DNA of 8,535 nucleotides from an uncultured Oscillibacter sp. Its GTDB lineage: Bacteria; Bacillota; Clostridia; Oscillospirales; Oscillospiraceae. The translations under genes and the position numbers were made by a program. The stretch spans positions 1 through 8,535 of the forward strand of contig NZ_UQXD01000065.1 of assembly GCF_900544955.1 (NCBI RefSeq), written 5' to 3'. Each line of letters begins with the position of its first letter. Within the stretch, counting starts at the first letter, position 1. Shown piece by piece: positions 1 to 4,975 of this stretch. The notes under the pieces were generated by a model. That model was given only the letters and a program-made list of their open reading frames with translations. It was not told the origin of the DNA and made no database searches.

Positions 1-864
1 TTCCATCTCTTCCTTCACCCGCCGGCCGAAGGGGGTGGCGGCCAGGCCGCCCTGGGCGGTCTCCCGGAACTCCACCGGCATCCGCTTTCCCACGTCCCCC
101 ATGCAGTCGATCACCTGGTCCACCGGCACCCGGCTGGTGCCCCCCGCCAGGGCCATGTCCGCGCAGCTGACGGCGTTCACCGCCCCCACCACGTTCCGCT
201 TCACGCAGGGCACCTCCACCAGCCCCGCCACCGGGTCGCAGATCAGGCCCAGCAGGTTCTTCAGCGCCATGGCGGCCGCGTGGCCGATCTGCTCCGGCCC
301 GCCGCCCCGGAGCGACGCCAGCGCCCCCGCCGCCATGGCGGAGGCGGTGCCGATCTCCGCCTGACAGCCCCCGGCGGCGCCGGCGATGCAGGCCCGGTAA
401 CCCACCACCGCGCCGATGCCGGCGGCGACGTACAGCGCCTGGACAATGGCGGCCTCGTCCGCCTCTCCCCGGCGGTACAGCGGCACCAGTACCGCCGGCA
501 GCACGCCGCAGGCCCCCGCCGTGGGGGCCGCCACGATCTTGCGCATGCAGGCATTGGACTCCCCCACGCACAGCGCCGTGGCCACCACCTCCTGCAGATA
601 GGGCCCGCACAGGGCCCGGCCGGTCTGGGCGTAGGCCCGCATCTTCCCGCCGTCGCCGCCCACCAGGCCGCTGACGGACCGCCGGTCCCCCTCGTAGGTC
701 TCCACGGAGTCCAGCATGGCCCGCCAGGCGGTCCGCATCTTGGCCTGGGAGGCCTCCGCCGTCACCTGCCGCTCCTCCACATCCGTGTCCCGGACCACCT
801 GCCAGAAGGGCTTTTGCTCCGCCTCGATCCGCTGGAAAATCTCCTCCATGGAATCCAGGGCCAT
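1..864 (-). CDS. sdaAA: L-serine dehydratase, iron-sulfur-dependent, alpha subunit (3' end cut by window)
   Basis: This is the catalytic alpha subunit of the anaerobic-type L-serine ammonia-lyase, which converts L-serine to pyruvate and ammonia in the cytoplasm with a 4Fe-4S cluster. From the ATG at 864 the frame stays open to base 1, giving 288 residues. Family members are about 290-300 aa, so only a short tail is missing. Visible family motifs are KIVAAPTAGACGVLPA (about 109-124), GCQAEIGTASAMAAGA (166-181) and CDPVAGLVEVPC (209-220). C167, C209 and C220 have the 42- and 11-residue spacings of the cluster ligands known from bacterial single-chain serine dehydratases, so I assign them as ligands. 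The start lies one base after the sdaAB stop (TGA-G-ATG), and its AAGGAGG site sits inside the end of sdaAB, so the two genes are translationally coupled. The GGLAATPFGRR tail is typical. Confidence 0.96.
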   Translation of the reverse strand, partial: MALDSMEEIFQRIEAEQKPFWQVVRDTDVEERQVTAEASQAKMRTAWRAMLDSVETYEGDRRSVSGLVGGDGGKMRAYAQTGRALCGPYLQEVVATALCVGESNACMRKIVAAPTAGACGVLPAVLVPLYRRGEADEAAIVQALYVAAGIGAVVGYRACIAGAAGGCQAEIGTASAMAAGALASLRGGGPEQIGHAAAMALKNLLGLICDPVAGLVEVPCVKRNVVGAVNAVSCADMALAGGTSRVPVDQVIDCMGDVGKRMPVEFRETAQGGLAATPFGRRVKEEME

Positions 865-865
865 C

Positions 866-1534
866 TCAGTCCCCCTCCTTTTCATAGTAGGTCAGGTGCC
901 GCACGTCCCGCAGCTCCTCAATCAGCACCCGGGCCACCGGGGGCACCCGCTGGTCCGTCTCAATGACCATCAGGGCGTCGCCGCCCCGCCGGTCCCGGCA
1001 CAGGCTCATATTGGCAATGTTCACCCGGGCGTTGGACAGCTCCCGGGTCACCTCCGCCACCTCGCCGGGCACGTCCTTGTGACGAATAATCAGGGTGTTG
1101 AACGCCCCGGTGAAGCAGACCTCCACCTCGTTGAGCCGGTCCACCCGGATGCGCCCGCCGCCGGTGGAGGCGGCCTGCACCGTCAATCGCTGCCCCCGGG
1201 CGTCCTCCACCGTCACCACCGCCGTGTTGGGATGGGCCTCCCGCAGCTGGGCGGTGTGGAAGGAGAACCGCAGCCCCTGCTCCGCCGCCAGCGCAAAGCT
1301 CCGCGGAATGTCCAGATCGTCTGGCCGCAGGCCCAGCAGACCCGCCACCAGCGCCCGGTCCGTGCCGTGGCCCTGGCCGGTCTCCGCAAAGGAGCCGTAC
1401 AGGCCGATCTCCGCCGCGACCGGCGGCGCCCCCAGCAGCGACCGGACCATGCGGCCGATCCGCACCGCCCCTGCCGTGTGAGAACTGGAGGGCCCTACCA
1501 TCACCGGCCCCAAAATGTCGAAAATATCCAGCAT
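866..1534 (-). CDS. sdaAB: L-serine dehydratase, iron-sulfur-dependent, beta subunit (with ACT domain)
   Basis: This is the beta subunit of the two-chain L-serine dehydratase, 222 aa, partner of the sdaAA product downstream. The N-terminal serine dehydratase beta domain (about 1-140) opens with MLDIFDILGPVMVGPSSSHT and carries the signature GPSSSHTAGA (14-23) and GSFAETGQGHGTDRA (47-61). Residues about 147-220 form an ACT domain (NTLIIRHKDVPGEVAEVTRE, then VNIANMSL), a fold that usually binds an amino acid. A regulatory or serine-sensing role here is inferred from the family. The ATG start is supported by an AGAGGAG ribosome binding site about 7 bases upstream. The gene is first in a two-gene operon transcribed away from the amidohydrolase. 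Length and domain order match Firmicute SdaAB, and nothing looks broken. Confidence 0.96.
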   Translation of the reverse strand: MLDIFDILGPVMVGPSSSHTAGAVRIGRMVRSLLGAPPVAAEIGLYGSFAETGQGHGTDRALVAGLLGLRPDDLDIPRSFALAAEQGLRFSFHTAQLREAHPNTAVVTVEDARGQRLTVQAASTGGGRIRVDRLNEVEVCFTGAFNTLIIRHKDVPGEVAEVTRELSNARVNIANMSLCRDRRGGDALMVIETDQRVPPVARVLIEELRDVRHLTYYEKEGD

Positions 1535-1574
1535 CGTCCCGCTCCTCTCTGTCCGCTATCGTTCCCTCAGTCCG

Positions 1575-1603
1575 AACATACCATACTTCCGCCCCGTCCA
1601 CAA
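1575..1603 (-). promoter_or_regulatory. Candidate promoter of the sdaAB-sdaAA operon
   Basis: On the minus strand there is TTGTGG (1603-1598), a 17-base spacer, then TATGTT (1580-1575). The -10 is preceded directly by TGG, giving an extended -10 (TGnTATnnT). The -35 is weak (TTG conserved only). It lies about 40 bases upstream of the sdaAB start, on the only intergenic DNA available to drive the operon. Its -35 is about 15 bases from the -35 of the opposing amidohydrolase promoter, so RNA polymerases at the two could interfere. Confidence 0.45.
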
Positions 1604-1618
1604 GGCATTTTTCCGCGG

Positions 1619-1647
1619 TTGACCGCCCGCCCCCTTTCCCGTATACT
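1619..1647 (+). promoter_or_regulatory. Sigma-A-type promoter of the amidohydrolase gene
   Basis: TTGACC (1619-1624) and TATACT (1642-1647) are separated by exactly 17 bases, each matching the sigma-A consensus at 5 of 6 positions. Transcription would begin near 1654, leaving a 5' leader of only about 20 bases that consists almost entirely of the AAAGGAG ribosome binding site (1657-1663). This short leader also argues for the ATG at 1674 as start codon, not the GTG at 1665, which would lie about 11 bases from the mRNA end and only one base past the ribosome binding site. Confidence 0.72.
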
Positions 1648-1673
1648 GGTGACAGGAAAGGAGCGTGTCCCCC

Positions 1674-3032
1674 ATGTCCACTCTGCTGTTGAAGAACATC
1701 CGCACCCTCGTCACCTGCGACGGCGACGACCGCATCCTCCAAGACGTCGATCTCTACTGCGAGGACGGCTTCATCCGGGCCATCGGCCCCGGCCTCCCCC
1801 AGTCCGCCGACACGGTCTTGGACGCCCGGCACTGCTGGTGCTACCCCGGCCTGGTGAACACCCACCACCACCTCTACCAGGTCTTCTCCCGGAACCTGCC
1901 CCAGGTGCAGAATCTGGAGCTGTTCGACTGGCTCACCGCCCTGTACGAGATCTGGAAGGGCCTGGACGAGGACGTGGTCCGCCTCAGCACCCTCACCGCC
2001 ATGGGCGAGCTGATGAAGCACGGCTGCACCACCTGCTTCGACCACCACTACGTCTTCCCCCGGGGCGCCGGAGACCTGACCGGCGCCCAGTTTGCCGCGG
2101 CGGAGACCCTGGGCATCCGGATGGCCGCCTCCCGGGGCAGCATGGACCTCTCCCGCAAGGACGGCGGCCTGCCGCCGGACAGCGTGGTGCAGACGGTGGA
2201 CGAGATTCTGCGGGACTCCGCCCGCGTGGTGGAGGCCTACCACGACCCCCGCCCCGGCTCCATGCGCCAGGTGGTCCTGGCCCCCTGCTCCCCCTTCTCC
2301 GTCAGCCCGGAGCTGCTGCGGCAGAGCGCCCTGCTGGCCCGGCAGGGCGGCGTCCGCCTCCACACCCACCTGTGCGAGACCAGGGACGAGGAGCGCTACA
2401 TGCTGGAGCACCACGGCGTCCGGCCTCTGGCGTTTCTGGCGTCCCTGGGCTGGACCGGCCCCGACGTGTGGTACGCCCACGGCATCCATTTCAACGACGA
2501 GGAGCTGCGGGAGCTGGCCCGGACCGGCACCGGCGTGGCCCACTGCCCCATCAGCAACATGAAGCTCTCCTCCGGCGTGGCCCGGATTCCGGAGATGCTG
2601 GCCCTGGGGGTGCCCGTGGGGCTGGCGGTGGACGGCTCCGCCTCCAACGACGGCTCCTCCCTGCTGGAGGAGCTGCGGGTGTGCTACCTGCTCCACCGGC
2701 TCCACGCCAGCAAGGCCGCACCCTCGGGCTACCAGGTGCTGAAGCTGGCCACCCGGGGTGGGGCGGCGCTGCTGGGCCGGCCGGATATCGGCTCTCTGGA
2801 GGTGGGCAAGTGTGCCGACCTGTTTCTGGTGGACGCCCGCCGCCTGGAGCTGGTGGGCGGGGAGTACAGCCCTGCCGACGTGCTGGCCACCGTGGGCCTC
2901 CGGGGCCCGGTGGACTACACCGTGGTCCACGGGCGCATCACCGTCCGGGAGGGCCGCCTGACCGCGCTGGACGAGGGCCGCCTGGCGGAGGAGGCCCGGG
3001 CCTGCTGCCGGGCCTACCTGGACCGGGCGTGA
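1674..3032 (+). CDS. Amidohydrolase, 8-oxoguanine deaminase type (TRZ/ATZ family)
   Basis: This is a 452-aa metal-dependent hydrolase of the cytosine/guanine deaminase-like amidohydrolases. A short beta domain at each end (about 1-55 and 370-430) flanks the TIM barrel. Expected metal and catalytic residues are present: HxH at H64/H66 in NTHHHLYQ, H232 and E235 in HTHLCET, H269 in YAHGIHF, and D320 in LAVDGSASND. The stretch LFDWLTALYEIWKGLD followed by GCTTCFDHHYVFP resembles, from memory, the Pseudomonas PA0142-type 8-oxoguanine deaminase (once annotated as hydroxydechloroatrazine ethylaminohydrolase). That enzyme converts 8-oxoguanine to urate and also accepts isocytosine. The family is confident; the substrate is inferred. 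I chose the ATG at 1674 over the in-frame GTG at 1665 on ribosome-binding-site spacing (AAAGGAG ends 10 bases upstream). The gene has its own promoter and terminator and no purine-pathway neighbour in view. Confidence 0.88.
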   Translation: MSTLLLKNIRTLVTCDGDDRILQDVDLYCEDGFIRAIGPGLPQSADTVLDARHCWCYPGLVNTHHHLYQVFSRNLPQVQNLELFDWLTALYEIWKGLDEDVVRLSTLTAMGELMKHGCTTCFDHHYVFPRGAGDLTGAQFAAAETLGIRMAASRGSMDLSRKDGGLPPDSVVQTVDEILRDSARVVEAYHDPRPGSMRQVVLAPCSPFSVSPELLRQSALLARQGGVRLHTHLCETRDEERYMLEHHGVRPLAFLASLGWTGPDVWYAHGIHFNDEELRELARTGTGVAHCPISNMKLSSGVARIPEMLALGVPVGLAVDGSASNDGSSLLEELRVCYLLHRLHASKAAPSGYQVLKLATRGGAALLGRPDIGSLEVGKCADLFLVDARRLELVGGEYSPADVLATVGLRGPVDYTVVHGRITVREGRLTALDEGRLAEEARACCRAYLDRA

Positions 3033-3036
3033 GAAG

Positions 3037-3067
3037 AGGAGGGCCGCTGCAAAGCAGCGGCCCTCCT
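3037..3067. terminator. Shared bidirectional terminator between convergent amidohydrolase and degV
   Basis: A perfect 14-bp stem (3037-3050 with 3054-3067) with an AAA loop sits 4 bases after the amidohydrolase stop and 12 bases beyond the degV stop. It ends in AGGAGGG/CCCTCCT. The T-tracts are weak: GATTTCCCTCTTTC on the plus side and CTTCTC on the minus side. Termination probably rests on stem strength. Its position between two convergent stops supports use in both directions. Confidence 0.8.
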
Positions 3068-3079
3068 GATTTCCCTCTT

Positions 3080-3946
3080 TCAGTCCAGCGCCTGGACGGC
3101 GGCCCCCAGCACGCCGTCGCCGATATACACGCTCAGCGTCCCGTCGATCTCCCCCTCCCAGAGGTGGTCGAAATCGGGCAGGGCCGCCTCCAGCTTCCGG
3201 CGGAGCAGCGCCATGCCCTCCGGCGCGCCGCCGTTGGCCACCGCCAGATTGTACCGCCGGTGATCGCCGCAGGCCTTCACCGTCAGCTCCACCAGCCGGT
3301 CGATCACCTGGTTCCGCCCCCGGACCTTGGCCACGGAGGTCAGCTGCCCGTCGGCGGCAAAGGTCAGCAGCGGCTTGATCTGGAGCAGGGTGCCCGCCGT
3401 GGCGGTGACTCTGCCGATCCGGCCGCCCTTATGCAGGTACTCCAGCGTATCCACGGAGAAGAAGGGGCGGGCCGCCCCGACGAGCCGGGGCACCCGGCGC
3501 TCCGTCAGCTCCTCCCATCCCATGCCGTTTCGGATGTCCTCCGCCAGCTGCAAAACCGTCATGCCGATGCCAAGGGACCCATTGAGGGAGTCGAACACCC
3601 GCACCTCCAGACGGCCCCGGCACTCCTCCGCGATGAGGCGCACCAGGTTAAAGGTGCCGGACAGGCCGCTGGAGAGCATGACGGCGATCACGCCGTCGTA
3701 GCCCTCCGCCGCGATCCGCTCCAGGGTTCGGCCGATCTCCTCCGCCGCAGGCAGGGAGGTCTGGGGCAGCTCCCCATTCCGGAGCCGGGCGGTGACGTCC
3801 CCGCCCCGGATGTTCACCCCGTCCAGATACTCTCCATCCGCGCAGAGAATCCGCAGGGGCACGATGTGGATGTGATTCTCCTCCGCCAGCTGGGGCGTCA
3901 AATCCGCACAGGAGTCGGTCAGCAGGGCGATCTTTTGTGGGAGCAT
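3080..3946 (-). CDS. DegV family fatty-acid-binding protein
   Basis: This is a 288-aa soluble DegV/FakB-family protein. Members bind one long-chain fatty acid, and in Firmicutes several serve as the lipid-presenting partner of the fatty acid kinase FakA for phospholipid synthesis. Which fatty acid it binds, and whether it works with FakA here, cannot be seen. Motifs in order: TDSCADLT (10-17) near the N-terminus, TSLPAAEE (63-70), SSGLSGTFN (92-100), FDSLNGSLGIGM (118-129), then YLHKGGRIG (170-178) and LLQIKPLL (187-194). Length matches the family (about 280 aa). The chosen ATG at 3946 has a GAGGAGG site 6 bases upstream. A longer reading frame to 4018 is rejected because its TTG start lies in the promoter -35 box. 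The gene stands alone with its own promoter, divergent from nrdG. No gene symbol is given because degV paralogues are numerous. Confidence 0.93.
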   Translation of the reverse strand: MLPQKIALLTDSCADLTPQLAEENHIHIVPLRILCADGEYLDGVNIRGGDVTARLRNGELPQTSLPAAEEIGRTLERIAAEGYDGVIAVMLSSGLSGTFNLVRLIAEECRGRLEVRVFDSLNGSLGIGMTVLQLAEDIRNGMGWEELTERRVPRLVGAARPFFSVDTLEYLHKGGRIGRVTATAGTLLQIKPLLTFAADGQLTSVAKVRGRNQVIDRLVELTVKACGDHRRYNLAVANGGAPEGMALLRRKLEAALPDFDHLWEGEIDGTLSVYIGDGVLGAAVQALD

Positions 3947-3982
3947 AACGGTCCTCCTCATTTTTTCTAGTTTCTGCCGTAT

Positions 3983-3998
3983 TGGGATGATTATCCCA
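3983..3998. other. Inverted repeat overlapping the degV -10 box (possible operator)
   Basis: TGGGAT-GATT-ATCCCA is a perfect 6-bp inverted repeat with a 4-base centre, lying over the -10 element and the likely start site of degV transcription. Placement over the -10 is typical of repressor operators, but a 6-bp palindrome can arise by chance and I do not recognise the motif as that of a named regulator. Confidence 0.3.
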
Positions 3999-4018
3999 CA
4001 AAATCCAGAAAACTGCAA
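3990..4018 (-). promoter_or_regulatory. Promoter of degV
   Basis: On the minus strand TTGCAG (4018-4013) is followed by a 17-base spacer and GATAAT (3995-3990). TGG lies directly before the -10, so it also fits an extended -10. Both boxes are good sigma-A matches. Transcription would start around 3983, leaving a leader of about 37 bases that includes the GAGGAGG ribosome binding site of degV. Confidence 0.68.
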
Positions 4019-4053
4019 GAACGATCCGTCCCCTCCCGCCGCGGAAAAAGGAC

Positions 4054-4082
4054 TTGCGCCGCCGCCGGGACCATCGTATGAT
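4054..4082 (+). promoter_or_regulatory. Candidate promoter of nrdG
   Basis: TTGCGC (4054-4059), a 17-base spacer and TATGAT (4077-4082) precede nrdG by about 30 bases. The -10 matches at 5 of 6 positions; the -35 only at TTG. The leader would be short, with AAGGAGG (4099-4105) 6 bases from the ATG. I see no NrdR-box-like palindrome around this promoter, unlike that of nrdD. Confidence 0.5.
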
Positions 4083-4111
4083 GGAGGTAACGTTTTTTAA
4101 GGAGGCGTCCC

Positions 4112-4807
4112 ATGCGAATCTGCGGACTGCAAAAGCTCTCCATGGTGGACTATCCCGGTAAGCTGGCCGCCACGGTGTTCACCGGCGGGTGCAACCTGCG
4201 CTGCCCCTTCTGCCACAACGCCCTGCTGGTGACCCGCCTGGAGGAGTCCCCCGCCCTGGCGGAGGAGGAGGTGCTGGCCTTCCTGGCCTCCCGGCGGGGC
4301 CTGTTGGACGGGGTGGTGCTCTCCGGCGGGGAGCCGCTGCTCCACCCCGGGGCGGCGGATTTCCTGGCGGCGGTGAAGGACCTGGGCTTTGCCGTGAAGG
4401 TGGACACCAACGGCTGCTATCCCGCCGCCCTGGCGGAGATTCTGGACCGGGGGCTGGCGGACTACGTGGCTATGGACATCAAAAACAGCCGGGAGAAGTA
4501 CGCCCGGACGGTGGGGGTCCCGGACTTCGACCTCTCCCCGGTGGAGGAGAGCATCCGCCTGCTGGGCCGCAGCGGCGTGGACCACGAGTTCCGCACCACC
4601 GCGGTCCGGGAGTTCCACACCCCGGCGGACATCCGCTCCGTGGGGGCGTGGCTGGAGGGGGCGCCCCGGTACGTGCTCCAGAGCTTTGTGGACTCCGGCA
4701 GCCTCATCGGCCGGGGGCTCCACGGCCTGCCGCCGGAGGAGATGGACGCCCTGGCCCAGGCGGCCCGACCCTTCTTCGGGGAGACCACGCTCCGAGGCGT
4801 GGACTAA
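4112..4807 (+). CDS. nrdG: Anaerobic ribonucleoside-triphosphate reductase activating protein (radical SAM activase)
   Basis: This 231-aa radical-SAM enzyme would cleave S-adenosylmethionine and abstract hydrogen from the radical glycine of NrdD, switching on the class III reductase. The FTGGCNLRCPFCHN stretch holds the CxxxCxxC motif (C27, C31, C34 by count) that binds the 4Fe-4S cluster. LSGGEPL is the SAM-binding GGE motif and VDTNG a later conserved strand. The length and the LQKLSMVDYPGKLA opening fit the longer NrdG2-type activases rather than the about 155-aa E. coli form, in keeping with the NrdD type encoded next door. The ATG is fixed by a consensus AAGGAGG site. The gene precedes nrdD on the same strand. 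The 168-base gap has its own promoter, so the two can be expressed separately as well as by read-through. Confidence 0.93.
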   Translation: MRICGLQKLSMVDYPGKLAATVFTGGCNLRCPFCHNALLVTRLEESPALAEEEVLAFLASRRGLLDGVVLSGGEPLLHPGAADFLAAVKDLGFAVKVDTNGCYPAALAEILDRGLADYVAMDIKNSREKYARTVGVPDFDLSPVEESIRLLGRSGVDHEFRTTAVREFHTPADIRSVGAWLEGAPRYVLQSFVDSGSLIGRGLHGLPPEEMDALAQAARPFFGETTLRGVD

Positions 4808-4816
4808 ATCTTGTGA
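4801..4816. promoter_or_regulatory. Upstream candidate NrdR box (weaker)
   Basis: GGACTAAATCTTGTGA matches the 16-base NrdR-box consensus acaCwAtATaTwGtgt at 11 positions, the right half (TCTTGTGA) best. It overlaps the nrdG stop codon, so its left half is constrained by coding sequence. Its start lies 41 bases before that of the stronger box, near four helical turns. NrdR boxes usually occur as pairs on the same face of the helix. Its right arm ATCTTGTGA is an exact inverted copy of TCACAAGAT in the second box. Confidence 0.45.
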
Positions 4817-4841
4817 CATTTGTGGTTTCTGCCGATTTTTT

Positions 4842-4857
4842 TCACAAGATATAGTGC
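4842..4857. promoter_or_regulatory. Downstream candidate NrdR box (strong)
   Basis: TCACAAGATATAGTGC matches the NrdR-box consensus at 13 of 16 positions, including the CwA, ATaT core and wGtG arm. It ends 9 bases before the -35 box of the nrdD promoter. NrdR is the ATP/dATP-sensing repressor of ribonucleotide reductase genes in most bacteria, so the site and its target agree. No nrdR gene is in the window. Confidence 0.68.
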
Positions 4858-4866
4858 TTTCTCCAA

Positions 4867-4895
4867 TTGACTTCCCGCCCCGGCCTGTATAGAAT
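4867..4895 (+). promoter_or_regulatory. Strong sigma-A-type promoter of nrdD
   Basis: TTGACT (4867-4872) and TAGAAT (4890-4895) are spaced by exactly 17 bases and each matches consensus at 5 of 6 positions. The start of transcription would fall near 4902, giving a leader of about 74 bases. The promoter sits just downstream of the two candidate NrdR boxes. Confidence 0.75.
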
Positions 4896-4906
4896 AATAC
4901 TCGTGG

Positions 4907-4925
4907 GCCGCCGCGCCGCGGCGGC
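4907..4925 (+). other. GC hairpin at the 5' end of the nrdD leader
   Basis: GCCGCCGC (4907-4914) pairs perfectly with GCGGCGGC (4918-4925) around a 3-base loop, followed by the T-rich TCCTCTTATTTT. If transcription starts near 4902, this stem forms within the first 25 bases of the mRNA. It could protect the 5' end, act as an attenuator, or catch read-through from nrdG. The T-tract is interrupted, so a strong intrinsic terminator is unlikely. Confidence 0.45.
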
Positions 4926-4975
4926 TCCTCTTATTTTGAAATGACGTATTACGGGAGAAAGCAGGGAGAAGTCTT

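Noticed and set aside
1665..1673. GTG at 1665 as amidohydrolase start
   Set aside because: It lies one base after the ribosome binding site and too close to the predicted mRNA 5' end; the ATG at 1674 fits.
960..2930. 656-codon minus-strand open frame opposite the amidohydrolase
   Set aside because: Low-complexity Gly/His/Val shadow, overlapping two well-supported genes.
716..3970. Open frame of 1084 codons on the plus strand across sda, amidohydrolase and degV
   Set aside because: It overlaps three clear genes in other frames, has repetitive Pro/Arg/His/Gly composition and no family motif. GC-rich third positions remove stops from shadow frames.
3947..4018. Longer degV start (TTG at 4018, adding 24 residues)
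   Set aside because: The TTG is part of the predicted -35 box, and the internal ATG at 3946 has an ideal ribosome binding site and matches family length.
4808..4850. 9-bp inverted repeat ATCTTGTGA...TCACAAGAT considered as the nrdG terminator
   Set aside because: The 25-base loop contains the T-run, so the T-tract is not downstream of the stem; the arms are better explained as facing halves of two NrdR boxes.
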